64,000 nt of DNA, taken from assembly GCA_002914845.1 (NCBI GenBank), contig JXTC01000032.1, positions 1,338,273 to 1,402,272 on the forward strand, given 5' to 3'. This DNA is from Trema orientale. Lineage: Eukaryota > Streptophyta > Magnoliopsida > Rosales > Cannabaceae. A model generated the notes under the pieces. That model searched no databases. It had not been told where the DNA came from and saw nothing but the letters and a program-made list of their open reading frames with translations. The translations under genes were made by a program, and so were the position numbers. Positions 11,458 to 22,841 of this stretch are shown one piece after another. The number at the start of each line of letters is the position of its first letter. Position 1 is the stretch's first letter.

Positions 11458-12328
11458 TTAAAATTATATTATGAAATGACACTGATTTATTTAGTTAAAA
11501 GAATTACATAGTCTAATTACACCTTTAGTCTACATCATTTAGATTGGTCGGATCTATGGTTAAAGAAACCTGAGGAGCATCAACAACCTACAAAATTAAA
11601 AGACTGTGAGAGCACTTTTTGAACATCGATGTGGTACTGGCGGAATTGACTTGAAAGGTCCAATCTATAATCAGAACACGAGAAATAAGGGAAAGGAAGA
11701 CCATAGACTAAAGATTGCAATAATAAAAGAAAATGATAAAAGGGAGGTGGAGACTTGAGATGTAATGGTTGTAACGAGGCTTGGGAGGTAAGAAGTAGCG
11801 GCTTGATCATTAGGCCGGATAAGCCATTGCTTAAGGTCCCTAATTATGGAAGGCCCCAAATTTTCCTCTTTTTTTTTTTTTTGGCTCTAATTTCTTTTTT
11901 TCTTTTTGGGAGCTTGGACCATTAATAACAACCTAAATTTTGGCTATTACCCATACTATTACCCATATTATCGTATTTCAATAATATATATTCTTTTACT
12001 GTATATTATAAGTGATGAAAACTAATTTATTCCTCTTTTCTTGGAAACTAAAAATGTGATTTTTTTGGGAAGTAATTTTTTCTATTTTTTTTTTTAATTT
12101 GCACGCTTTTCTTCTTGTTTTTGAGAAAATTACACTCATTTTCTTCTTCTTCTCCTTCTCAAAACAAAAATCTCATCTCCTTCTAAAGACATCTTTTCAA
12201 GACTACACAATGGTATTATTTTCTGAAGAGTTCTTATACATACTAAAGGCATTGGGAAAAAGAATTCTCAAGGTCAATACATCTAAATTCTCTTTAGTGT
12301 ACTTTATAAAAGATAATATTTTACAAAG

Positions 12329-12692
12329 GTAAACTACAAAAAATACCGTGAAGTTTGGGTGTTCTGCAATTTAAATCCTGAAGTTTGAATTCTACAAAAT
12401 AATAACATGAGATTAAGAATTTTTGAAAATTAATACCCAAAGTTGAGTTTTTGAATAACTTTAACTAATAAAAGACAATAATATCCTCAAAATTAAGAAG
12501 AATAATACGGATCAATCCAATTCTAATGGAGGGTATTAATATTTTTTCGTTACTAAATTGGTCAAAAATATAGTTCAGGTTATTAATTTTCAGATTTTTT
12601 TCATCTCAGGATATTATTTTGTATAGTCCAAACTTCAAAATTTAAATTGCATAATACTCAAATGTATTTTTTTTTTTTTTTGCAATTCACCC
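12329..12692. repeat. Foldback element with ~110-bp arms
   Basis: The left arm (from GGTAAACTACAAAAAATACC) and the right arm (ending TGCAATTCACCC, read in reverse) match over about 110 bp, sharing TGCAATTTAAAT, GAAGTTTG and ACAAAATAATA. The centre is unrelated AT-rich sequence. It is of the common plant foldback/MITE type. Confidence 0.7.
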
Positions 12693-13292
12693 TATTTTAC
12701 AATAATGGAAAAAAGACTTTGGCAAATAGAGAAAAAAAGCCATAAAAAGAGTTTAAAGATCTCCAATTATATATCTTTCTGATCTGAACTTGTCTTTAGT
12801 AACTTTCTAAAAGACAACATTTATAACAAGAGAAAAAGTCTTTGGGAAACAAAGACGAAAAGCTATAGAAAGATTTTGAACATCTCAAACTATGTCAAAG
12901 ATTTTGAACATCTCAAACTATGTCTTTCTAACTCTTTTCTTGTTAATTTCTTGATTATTGTTTGTTGAATTATACATCAATTAACATTTTTTATAGTAGT
13001 GTGTTCTCACATTTTTTTTTTTAATCTAAAAGGCCCTCTTTTAGATATTTTACTTAGGTCTCAAAATAGCTTAAGCCACTCTGCTAAGAACTCAAGAACT
13101 TAATGTAAGAGTATTAATTGGGATGCAATGTCCATTCTCTTGTAATGGGGTAATTATAGGGTTGGAGACGACTAGTCCCATTTCTTTGTCCATTGTGGGC
13201 TACAAAAATCCGTTGATGACATGGCTCCTCTTTGTGTCCAACTAAAGATATGTTAAGGTTGACCAAATGTTAAGAGCCCTAATGGTTCGATA

Positions 13293-13366
13293 GGTGGAGA
13301 ATTTGCCCTTCCTCGGAGGTGGAGAATTTGCCCTTCCTCGGAGGTGGAGAATTTGCCCTTCCTACA
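13293..13366. repeat. Triple tandem repeat, 25-bp unit
   Basis: The unit GGTGGAGAATTTGCCCTTCC plus TCGGA occurs at 13293 and 13318, and a third, 3'-truncated unit starts at 13343. The copies are identical where they overlap, so the array is recent or actively varying. No gene is nearby. Confidence 0.85.
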
Positions 13367-13564
13367 TACGGCGATTTCTTCCTTTTTTTTAAGGGGTCTT
13401 ATAACCAAATTGGCTGCACTTTGTTTCCGAGATTAGGATACATTTTAACGGTAAGCTATAGTTGTGTTGAGATAGACTCTGTTTTTGACAACTCGAGAAC
13501 TGGGTTTAGTCTTAGTTAATGACCTAGTTGTGTTATTTGGGCTGAATATTGACCACTATACATC

Positions 13565-13996
13565 AAGGGAAAAGTTCATAAATACCCATTTTTATAACTA
13601 TTTTTATAACTATATTTTCATAAATACCCATTTTTTATTTTTATTTCATAAATACCAGTTTTATACTTTTTTTTTTTGGAAGAAATATAGATCACCACTG
13701 TTTTACACATGAAATGTATATCATGGTATATATTTCATGCATTAAATGTATACCATGGTTTACATTTCATGAATAAAACTTACACTTAAAATTGGCACAC
13801 ATTTTAAAATATATACCGCTTATATTTAACACATGAAATGTATACCTCATGGATAAAATTTACATTATAAATGTCGACCACTCTTATTTTTCATATGAAA
13901 TGTGGATCGTAAAAACGGGTATTTTCAAAAAAAAATTTAAAAAATGGGTATTTTTGAAATAAATTTTAAAAAACTGATATTAGGTGTAATTTTCAC
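13565..13996. repeat. Foldback element with AAATACCCATTTTT arms
   Basis: The left side repeats CATAAATACCCATTTTT several times and the right side carries the reverse complement (AAAAAATGGGTATTTTTGAA). The interior holds several ACATGAAATGTATAcc-like palindromic units. It is a non-coding inverted-repeat element; the boundaries are approximate. Confidence 0.6.
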
Positions 13997-15167
13997 ATAC
14001 ATCAAACTACCGATCTTATTTAATTGAGGGGTACTTTGGTCAATTTAACCTTTTTTTTTTTTAAAAAAAAAAAAACTCCACAGAAAACGATGAATTTTTA
14101 CAATGAATATTTTTGAAGTATAATTTTGACAGATTAAGAAAACAAATTTTGTAGGAAAAAAATTTATAATTTGTTAAAAAATAAGGAAAAGCTTCCCTAG
14201 AAAGTGATGTGAACAATATACAAGTAAAAGACTCTTAAGAATTTTTAATGAAATCAATCCAAAACGTTCCATCAATTTTTCATTTTCTTTTTTCTTTTTA
14301 TTTTTTTTATTTTTGGTGGTATGTTAACAATTAGTCTAGGCGAATTGAGGATCCCCTCGACCAATACAACACAGAAAATGGGGTCCTATATTGTCATCAA
14401 GATAATTACTCAGCAGTCAACAGTCTCAAATGGGAAGCATGAAAATATGGGGCCCAGCTCACTGTTCACAACGGAGTTAATATTAAGAAAGAAAAAACAA
14501 ATACAACAAAGGAAACAACCCACAAATCTAGAAAATTTAAATTCAAGATCATATCAACTGTTGAAAGATGGAACTTGATCCATACAATTTGAAGGTTTTT
14601 GTAACCCACAAACGAAAAGCTTAAAAAGAAAAATCCCATATTCCAAAACTAAATTAACTTCCTGATTAAGGATTAATCAATTCAAAGAACTCTCACAACA
14701 TCAACCTCTTTTTTCCACAACAGGTTCCAAGAGTCCCATTCTACCCAAAAAAAAAAAAAAAGAAAAACACTTTCTCATCTTCAAATTTAAGAAGCTTCAA
14801 ACTTCTAAAGAGGAATTGTGGTGGGAAATTAACGACCCTACATTCTCACCAATCATAACTATAATATTTAAAAAAAAAAAAAAAAGTTGCTTGCTCCGAA
14901 AGTCACCAACTTAAAACAGTGCCAAATACTGTACCGGGTTCCTCTGTCAATCAACCAATCAAAACCACGTTCGGGGTCCATGCTCCTCACTTTTGTAGGG
15001 CCTAAACGCTTTAATTATTTACTGTAGAAGTACCGTTTATCTTAACTCAAACTCATGGGAATGGTACACCCTCCTTATCGTATACCACGCCACACTAGAT
15101 TATTACCTCCTTTTGTCCATCTGCAAGAAGCAGCCTCACTTCCAATCTATACAGGCGAAAAACAAAA

Positions 15168-15968
15168 TCAAGGCTCAGAAAACCCCAAAGATCCGAAGTC
15201 GTCGGGTCCCTTAAAGGGTCGGGCAATCGGACCCACCGCCGACCTGAACCCGAAAGTCACGGGGTCGTAAACGCACCAATGGAACCCGACTTCAGTACCC
15301 GATTCCTCGGCCCTCAAGCAATCTTCACACACCGCCGAACCGCCGCCTCCTCTTACGCTCTCCTCATCATCAACCGCCTTAATGGGCTCGGTCGAATCCC
15401 GGCCCAGCCCATTGAGGCCCATATTCATCAGGTACTCGTACCTCTGTTTCTCGAGCTGGTAGTTGCGAACCTGTGGCGCGTACCCGACCCGATCCGAAAA
15501 CGGAGAGAGGAATCCGTACGAAGATTGGTCGTGATGGGCAATCACCATGTCACGCCTCAGAAGCGTAACATTCTCCGGCGGCGCCTTCTTGATCGGACGG
15601 TGAGGATTCGCCGCCGGGGCCGGAGACGACGCGTAGTAGAGGTCCTCCGGGAGATTCTGGTGGGTAAGACTCCTTCGACGCCTGTCGCGCTTCGACCGCT
15701 TCAGCACCACCACGAAGAAGCAGCCCTTCTCGCTCGAAATCGCTCCGAAGTTGACTTTCCCGGTGATCGGAATCCTCTTGCGAGTCTCCGGCGACGAGAG
15801 GTAGACCGAGAATTGGTGCGGCGAGATTCCGATCTTCCGGCTGAGAACCGACTGGAACCGCTTGAAGTCCAGAGTGGGAAAGACGGCGACGCTCCCGATG
15901 TCGGTCTCGCTTTCGCCGTCGAAGAAGACGATCGGGAACGAGACCCCGCCGGCGGCGATTTCAACCAT
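15168..15968 (-). CDS. DUF7138 family protein, 266 aa
   Basis: Single-exon gene for a plant-specific protein of unknown function. The N-terminal half has the family hallmarks: MVEIAAGGVSFPIVFFDGE (residues 1-19), then FPTLDFKRFQSVLSRKIGIS, HQFSVYLSSPE and a hydrophobic strand CFFVVVLKRS followed by a basic cluster RDRRRRS. The middle is low-complexity; the C-terminal part has a QLEKQRYEYLMNMG helix and CEDCLRAEESGTEVGFHWCV, then VTFGFRSAVGPIARPFKGP. I chose the ATG at 15968 rather than the in-frame ATG at 16064, because a TATA-like box at about 16098-16107 would place transcription start close to 16064-16075 and the extra 32 residues are low-complexity. It was recognised by eye, so the family name is likely rather than certain. 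The coding region is markedly GC-rich relative to its surroundings. Confidence 0.85.
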   Translation of the reverse strand: MVEIAAGGVSFPIVFFDGESETDIGSVAVFPTLDFKRFQSVLSRKIGISPHQFSVYLSSPETRKRIPITGKVNFGAISSEKGCFFVVVLKRSKRDRRRRSLTHQNLPEDLYYASSPAPAANPHRPIKKAPPENVTLLRRDMVIAHHDQSSYGFLSPFSDRVGYAPQVRNYQLEKQRYEYLMNMGLNGLGRDSTEPIKAVDDEESVRGGGGSAVCEDCLRAEESGTEVGFHWCVYDPVTFGFRSAVGPIARPFKGPDDFGSLGFSEP

Positions 15969-16096
15969 CTCCGGCGAGTGTGAGTCGAATCGGGTTGGGT
16001 CGGGTCGAATCCGAAAGCGGCGAGAGAAAATGGAAATCAATAAACGAACGGAGCAACGCAACAAGAGGGTTTGGCGTGAAAGGGATAGGGGAGGGG

Positions 16097-16108
16097 TTTA
16101 TATATAGA
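16097..16108 (-). promoter_or_regulatory. TATA box of the DUF7138 gene
   Basis: On the minus strand this reads CTATATATAAA, about 130 bp upstream of the ATG at 15968, which fits a leader of roughly 100 nt. The position is inferred from spacing; no transcript evidence is available. Confidence 0.55.
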
Positions 16109-17490
16109 GGTGTGGGGTTTAGGTCCAAGATGGTGAATATGAGTGAGGCGGCGGGGCTATTTTGGGAATAAATTTCAATTTTATGCCAAAGTGAGATGGG
16201 GAGAAGCTTTTGAGGTATCTTCCAGAGGTTTGTATGACGACTTGGGCCCCAAGCAACATTCAAACTGACGCGTATTTTGTTTTAGTTTTGGATTAAGCCT
16301 GGAATTGTTAATTCCCCTTTTTATCGCATCGCCTAAATTAGTCAGAATTTCCTTAAATGTGAACAAAATTGCGAATATGCCCTTTGTGTCTCCATCAAGT
16401 TTCTCTTGAACTAGTATTTTGTAATGAAGACTTTAGTTTGAATTATTTTCTATATTTATCTCCCAACGCCGAAAAGACTAGTTCAGTAAGTCTCCTGAAA
16501 AAAGACTTATTTTTTCATTCCACAAAAAAAACAAAAAAAAAAAAACTTGGTTTAGTACATTTTTTTTCCGTTAATTTTGAGATGAAATAAGGATGTAAAA
16601 ATAAATAAAATAAAATGCTACTTAAAAATATTTCTACTTCGACTTTATATATATAATTCTTTTCTTTTCCTTTTTTTTTTTTTTTTTGCATTTCTTATTT
16701 CTATGAATAATTACGAATAAAAGAAAAAAGAAACTATTACCAAGCAATTTGAAAATAATTGTTTGTTGATTAGATATATCTTGTTACCCCTTGTACCACA
16801 TGACTTGACTACTCACTTGGACCAATAAGATAAGTTCAAAATTTATATCGTAACTAACATTATTCAATTTTGTTTAATTTAGCTCTACTACTGGAACGCA
16901 TAACTATAGTAACGTGACTGAAACTGAGATTTTAATTATTTACAAAAAGAAGTAGCCGAATATGTTAAACTTGGCACTGTTTGACATAGACTAGATGTTA
17001 CAAAGACGCTATTGGTTCATTAAGTACATTTTTGTTTCGTGTAAATCTTTTTGGTCGCATCTAGAAAGACTTTGAGGGCTTTTGGCAGAAGCCTAAATAG
17101 GTCTTTTTCTTTTCTTTTTTTTTAATAACAAAAAGATGTGGATTAAAAGAATAAACAATTAGGAGAGCAAAGAAAATAACATTACTACATTAGCATGATA
17201 CTGTTAATTAGCTATCAATTGTGTTATTTTCACTATTTATATAGGTTATTTTCAGTGAGACTATTGAATGGTTTGGTTGTTATTTCAATCAACTTCTGTG
17301 AGACCTTATAATTCTGATGAAAGTCATTGTATGATTTGCTTGAATTTGTCTAATAGGATGATTAACCCCAACAAGAAAGGATTAGAAGTATGTTTCAAAA
17401 ACAAACACTTTGCATTGGTTACAATAACACTGATATATACGGTGCAAAATCAAAGAATCATTGGTAAAGTGAATGAACCTCGGCTCCACC
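16109..17490. other. Intergenic region between DUF7138 and CTF7
   Basis: AT-rich sequence with long T and A runs (for example about 16671-16687 and 17107-17123). The left end holds the upstream region of the DUF7138 gene and the right end the 3' region of CTF7. I see no gene, RNA gene or clear transposon. Confidence 0.6.
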
Positions 17491-19994
17491 TTATGCTGAG
17501 TTGTCTGAGTTTAAAATGTTGGATTTGTAAGCCAAGAAAGACCCTTTGCCAATGTAGCTTGATGCCAATGACTTTCCAGCCGAGGTGAGTGGAGAAAATG
17601 CTAGCTGAGAGCGTTCAAGAACAAATCCCAAGCGGAAACTTTTCCTGTGATGGGAAGGAAAAATAAGCCAAAATACAATGCGAAACGAACCGAAACCAAT
17701 GTTGAGAAAGAAAAGAAAACCAAGTAATTTCAATCCAGAGTTGAGAATATTAGGGCTAAGGGACACTAGTCTTTGTTGCATAACCTTTCAACATATCAAA
17801 GAAATCCTTAAACGAATGTCATAACATAATCCAGCCACTTTCCATTTAGCCAACAGTGATAACTGAGGGCATGTCTATGTGGATTTGTACGAAGGTGTAC
17901 TGCACAAACACAAAGGAAGGATCCCAAATGGAGATCCAACTTTGTTGGACCCTCTATTTGTATCTGGGGTGCCACCTTAGTAGAGCGTGTTTCTTCGATT
18001 AGACAAGTTTATGAGGTTACCTCACTGCATCTAGTAACTGAGTAGCTATGTGCTTTCTTCTGTTCGCAGGGGACACCCAAATTGCTCTAATGCCACAAAC
18101 CGCAGGTACTGCTTCCTTCTCACAAAAGATTGCGCCATCGAGACCTCCATCCAAATGTTTAGTATTACTAGCAGAACGAGAACTTTTCACTCTCTCCCTC
18201 CGAAAACTAACAGCCCCAAATTGGAGGGTAGTTGGCCTCACTCTTTCTTCTTTCATGTTAATGGCATTGGTGCTTTGATCTACTGAATTTGAGACAACTT
18301 TGAATGCCTTCTCTATTGGCTCCGCAACAAGGCAGCCAACAATCCTGTGGGATAGAATAAACAGCAAGACCTGCAAATACAGTGAAACGAGCCTAAATTC
18401 ATTCTTCCAAACCCAGCCAAAAAGAACATGCATTTAAAAAAAAAAAAGCTCATATTCATCCTTCTAACCCTGTTGAAAGGTAGAGAGCATATATTCCATT
18501 GCATAGACCATAAAAATCAGAGAGAAACTAAGTGCATTATCATCAATTTCATGGAGCAACCTCTTTAACAATTTCTCATCTTGTAGGCATCTTTATGATT
18601 CATGGGGTGCATTATCATCAATTTCATGGAGCAACCTCTTTAACAATTTCTCATCTTGTAGGCATCTTTATGATTCATGGATAAGGCATGAACAAATTGA
18701 CGTGCAAAATGGAATCAATTTAGCCATAAAACATGGATAAATCAAATAGTAACTAAGAATCCACAATATTTTTGATTCAAGCAATGAAGTAAAAGATTAC
18801 AAACTAACAAAGTAGAACTAAGAGCCGATCACCTTGCATAGCTTATGGAAGATCCATCCACTTCCAAGCTCAATCTCCATCATCTTCACAACTTCTCCAA
18901 CCTGCAAGCCATATTCTCTCACTCAGAATAAGTAGTCCAAAAATAGTTAAAGAGTTGTTACCATTTTCTTTGTTTCATAATTGTGAAATTTTATAAGAAC
19001 TCACTACCATATAATTACATAAACATTGCATTCACAAGATGAGAATATAGAGAAATTCAATCTGAACCTTGTTTTTCTGAGCAGTAGAATCACTATCCAA
19101 CACCATAACAATCCGGCCACCTTCAATGGTAGGCATGCGAATAACCCTTTCATTAGACCAACCCTGCAAAATGAAAGATCAAAAGATTTCTCAAATCAAG
19201 AATCAAATCAGCACAACAAGCACATTTCAGAGTGAATATCAAACATTTCTACCTTAAATTGAATTCCAAGTGTATAGTCCTTATGAAAAGACTTGTGAGC
19301 CTTCTCATCTTCTTCCTCACCAGGAGAATAATTAAACCCACATGTGGAACAACTATGGAGATTAAAATCAGACTGACCCAAATCTAAATGGTACTGGGCA
19401 TAGCTTCTTTTCTTGTTTTTCACCACCGGTTTCCCTGATATCGATGATTCTGGTTTCGACGAGTAATCATCTACAATAGTCTTTTTCAACAACTGGCTAT
19501 CTTTGGCTTTGTCCTTTTCACTACTTCACCAAACCAAAAAGGGAAAATGTCAGTAATGAAATACCAATACTTAACCATAAAGAATTCGCATTTTCAAAAA
19601 CGAAAAACACTGGAACTTCCTTGGATATCAATTGAAAACCATACAGATTTTACCAAAACTCAAAACCAAATTGCAAACCCACATTCAAAAAACGAAAAAA
19701 CACCGGAACTTTCTTGGGTATTAATCAAAAACTCGTAGATTTTACCAAAACTCAAAATCAAATTGCAAACCCACATTTCATATCTCAATTTATTCACCTT
19801 AAAAAAAAAATAAATAAATAAAAGAACTAATACCTGTTTGGGTTAGGAGCTCTTCGAGTGTAGGTGTTGAAAAACTGGTGTTCTTTCTTCTCCCAGATAT
19901 CCAATTCGGCATCTTCTTCATAAACCGGAAGTGGGTTCGGGGTTCCGACCGAAGAATAAGAGGTTTTGAAGAAGGAACTGATTTTGGACTGCAT
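17491..19994 (-). CDS. CTF7: Cohesin acetyltransferase CTF7/ECO1, 365 aa
   Basis: N-acetyltransferase that modifies the SMC3 cohesin subunit during S phase to establish sister-chromatid cohesion in the nucleus. Six exons join in phase: 19834-19994, 19253-19520, 19068-19163, 18833-18901, 18021-18370 and 17491-17644. The N-terminus is MQSKISSFF, a QxxIxxFF PCNA-binding motif (residues 2-9). A C2H2 zinc finger follows (C111, C114, H129, H133 within [20 protein letters not shown]), preceded by the family block [13 protein letters not shown]. The acetyltransferase core spans about 199-365, with [20 protein letters not shown], the acetyl-CoA loop [20 protein letters not shown] (288-307), [14 protein letters not shown] and a C-terminal GKGSFLAYK. 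All family landmarks are present, so the enzyme should be active. The loop has His where the plant consensus usually has Gly (RRKGIA); animal homologues also vary there. Confidence 0.96.
18533..18681. repeat. 75-bp tandem duplication in CTF7 intron 4
   Basis: A unit starting TGCATTATCATCAATTTCAT at 18533 is repeated at 18608 with no visible difference over about 74 bp. It lies wholly inside the intron between exons 4 and 5, so the protein is unaffected. Confidence 0.9.
19600..19775. repeat. Imperfect ~86-bp tandem repeat in CTF7 intron 1
   Basis: Two adjacent units share AACGAAAAA, CACTGGAACTT or CACCGGAACTT, TTTACCAAAACTCAAAA and CAAATTGCAAACCCACATT. They differ by several substitutions. 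Confidence 0.7.
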
Positions 19995-20011
19995 GAAAGC
20001 TAATTTTCTTC

Positions 20012-20590
20012 CTTACCCAAATCAGAAGTTTCAATAAGATTTCTGTTTTTCAAATACGATATTTTTCTTTACCCAAACCAGATCGCGATTCGTGAAGCGC
20101 TTCGATTGTATAAAGGTCTCAGAGAGAGTAAGGAGTGCGAAAGCTTATCAAATTTCCTAGAGAGAGAGAGAGAGAGAGAGAGCACAAGGAGTGAGAAGCA
20201 TTTCTCAATTTTTGTCTTAGGAAAACGGGTTTTTTTTTTTTTCATTTTCCAAAATTTCGAATTAGGTGCCAAAATTTTGTAGATGAAGTTTCTTGCTTTA
20301 CCAAAATCAAAACTTTCAATAAAATATTTGTTTTTCAAATACGATTTTTCTGGTACTTCAAATACGGAGTCACAGAATTCGAATTTCCGGAACAAATATA
20401 TTGTACGCCACAAAATCTCAAGAGCGGATCTCGATTGGTGGACGATACAGATTTCAGAGAGGATGAGAAGCTATTCTGTTCAATTTCTAGGGATAGAAAG
20501 CACAAGGAGAAGCGTTTCTCTTGGGAAATTGTTTTTATTTACTACTTTTTTTTTTCCCCCAAATTTCTAATTAGGCGGCAAAAAGTTTTA
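20012..20590. repeat. Tandem duplication of the CTF7 leader/promoter
   Basis: The segment just upstream of the CTF7 start (about 20012-20287) is repeated at about 20298-20590. Shared blocks in order are GTTTTTCAAATACGA (20045 and 20330), AGCACAAGGAG (near 20182 and 20499) and AATTAGG followed by GCAAAA (near 20260 and 20570). Spacing drifts from 285 to about 309 bp, partly because a GA microsatellite (20159-20182) is present only in the proximal copy. Confidence 0.75.
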
Positions 20591-20634
20591 GATAGAATTG
20601 GCGTTTTAAAGAGCTTTCCCGCGTAAATGCTCGT

Positions 20635-20710
20635 GGGCTTGACCTTCCTCTCTCGACTGGGCCTATTGGACTGTAGTTTTGGGCCGACTCTTTGCCATTG
20701 GGCTTTTAGC
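20635..20710 (-). promoter_or_regulatory. Cluster of GGGCC/GGGCT (site II-like) elements upstream of CTF7
   Basis: Four elements lie within 75 bp on the plus strand: GTGGGCTT, CTGGGCCTA, TTGGGCCGA and TTGGGCTTT. Such TGGGCC/T motifs (bound by TCP factors) are typical of genes expressed in dividing plant cells. They are about 640-720 bp from the CTF7 ATG, beyond the duplicated leader, so the link is inference. Confidence 0.5.
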
Positions 20711-20744
20711 GAAAAGGCCGACTCTGACACGTTATTAGTAGAGA

Positions 20745-22841
20745 AATTTAGGTGGATGACCAAAATTTTAAATTTGATTAAGTAGATGTTCATTTTTAAA
20801 ATTTTATAGCTAAATGTCCAGGTATATATATTTTTACACTTGGTAGATACACATATCTACCAATTTTAATTACTGTTTTGAAATGCACTGGGTATATAAT
20901 TTTTTATACTCGGTATATAAAATTTTACACTTGGTATATATGCATATATACCGGACATTTTACTATAACATTTGACAAAGGGACATTTACTGAAATTAGG
21001 CTCAAAATTTGGTCATATTTCTATAAAATTTGTGTATTTATTAATATACAAATTCGTTTTATCAAGTTTTTACAAGTAGATGGCGAATAATATGATCTGC
21101 TCATTATAAAAAAAAAAAAAAAAAACTTATATACTTCCCAGAAAAGGGAAAAAAACTCATATACTTAAGTATAAATATAAGATTTGTACAATTTCAAAAA
21201 ATATATATATAAAATTTGTAGCGGTCGCAGACTTAATCTGATTAGTAACTACACTCACTTCTAATATTGAACTCTAAATTTCAATCTTCCAACCCTAATA
21301 TAAAAAAAAAGTAAAAATAGAAAACGTAAATATAAAATTTGTAAGAGGAGATATTTACCACAATTTCTCTTTTCTAGGAGATATTTACTACAATTTCTCT
21401 TTTCTCGGGATCTAATAGATTTCTAAACGGAAATGAGTTGGCCACCTTTTTTTATTTATTTATATTTTTTATAGGACACCTTCTTTATTCTGTTATTATG
21501 GTAATTTTGTAACAGATTTCAAATCCAAAGATCAATGTTGATAATAATTAAAATACAAGATATAATTTGAACAAAATATCAAAATACAATGTATAAAAAT
21601 GATAATATCCCTATATAAAAATTTTATAACATAAATGCACTAGTAAATATGTATAAAACTTTTTATTTTCATACCCACTGTACAAACATAGTTAAACAAC
21701 CCGTCAACGATCATTTAGGAATTAACTCATGGAATCAAGAACCTTTTGATGCCTCCTCTTTGCCGGTTCTTCTTTCACTATCACACGTAGAGTAATTGTA
21801 AATGAAATGGCCAATGCATCACACCATCATCACACTTCAACCTCTTGTAAAATACATTTTGATAAATAAACCTTGAAGAAAGTACAGATTATAGAATAAA
21901 TTTTGAGTAAACCCGGAAGACAAAAACTACAGATCTATTTAAGGGCAATGCAAAAAAAGATTTTCACTTGCTAGAATATGTGGACTCTTTTAAGTATCTA
22001 GGTTGATTAAATCATTTTTCTTGTCGGTGATTAATTTTGTTTTTCATTCTTTTATCTCTACATGTTTGTGGTCTTTTATATTGTAAAAGACATTCTTTAC
22101 ATTTTTTTCTCATTTACATCTGAAGAGAAACCAAATAACGAACTTTTCAAAACCAATATTTGAGAAACAAATAGAAGGGTAGGAAAAGAAAATTTAAATT
22201 TATTTAATGTCTAATTTAGGAATTTATGATTATCTAGAAGGTGTGCAAAAAAGATTTAAGTTTTTAAAATCATATGACGGGTACATTTAGAAGGAGGTGG
22301 GGAGATAAAAAAAAAAAAAGGTGCTAATAGAACCACCATTTCACATTTATCTCATGTAATTTCCGTCTTTTTTCTTTTAAAAAAAAAAATCAGCACCGTC
22401 TTTGTTTCTATTAAATATGGTTAAATACACTGTAAGTAAAAATTGGATACTAAAAAAAGGTAATATTGCCCTAACTAGTAAAAAAAAAAAAAAAATGATT
22501 TAAAAAAAAAAAAAAAGAGAAACATGTTTTCTGATTGCGAGGTCTTAGCTTATGGGTAACCGGAGAACCCTTCCAATTTGCTTGTTTCCAAGCCATCCAG
22601 TATTTGGGTGTGGGTCTCATGGCAAAGCAAAACTTTATCCTCTGATAACAATATTTAATTTGGTTTAACCAATTCATTCACTCACCCACCCTTTTCACAA
22701 CTACGGCGACCGTCATCTTCGCAATCCACGCCATGAGCCACCTCCTCCTCACCAACTTCCACAACAAGAGCATCTCTCTAGTGCGTAACCTCAACGCTCA
22801 AGCAGAGCCTCTAACTAAGCCAAAAAGCTAACTACTTTTGT
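20745..22841. other. Intergenic region between CTF7 and TEX10
   Basis: AT-rich, with a short piece of a dispersed repeat at 20745-20830, a diverging 30-bp duplication (AGGAGATATTTAC units near 21345 and 21376) and several A runs. A GC-richer patch at about 22680-22830 has a short plus-strand open frame (ATGAGCCACCTCCTCC start at 22732) that I do not recognise. No gene is supported. Confidence 0.55.

Larger units (their letters stand above)
6793..15167. other. Long intergenic region with transposon remnants
   Basis: About 8.4 kb with no gene I can support. A relatively GC-rich patch at 7330-7711 carries two CACGTG G-box cores (near 7379 and 7702) and chance open frames on both strands; it may be promoter sequence of the neighbouring minus-strand gene. 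Further right are a solo-LTR-like segment (about 9130-9860), a cluster of Mutator-type MITEs (10533-11457), two foldback elements (12329-12692 and about 13565-13996) and a 25-bp triple repeat (13293-13366), listed separately. The stretch 14300-15167 is AT-rich and probably includes the 3' UTR of the DUF7138 gene. Confidence 0.6.

Noticed and set aside
15279-15983. 234-codon plus-strand open frame
   Set aside because: Antisense shadow of the GC-rich DUF7138 coding exon; no recognisable domain.
15969-16064. 32-residue N-terminal extension of the DUF7138 protein
   Set aside because: The ATG at 16064 would fall at or before the transcription start predicted from the TATA box near 16100, and the extra residues do not resemble the family.
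22732-22830. Short plus-strand frame beginning ATGAGCCACCTCCTCC
   Set aside because: Only about 32 codons, overlaps the probable TEX10 3' UTR, no recognised similarity.
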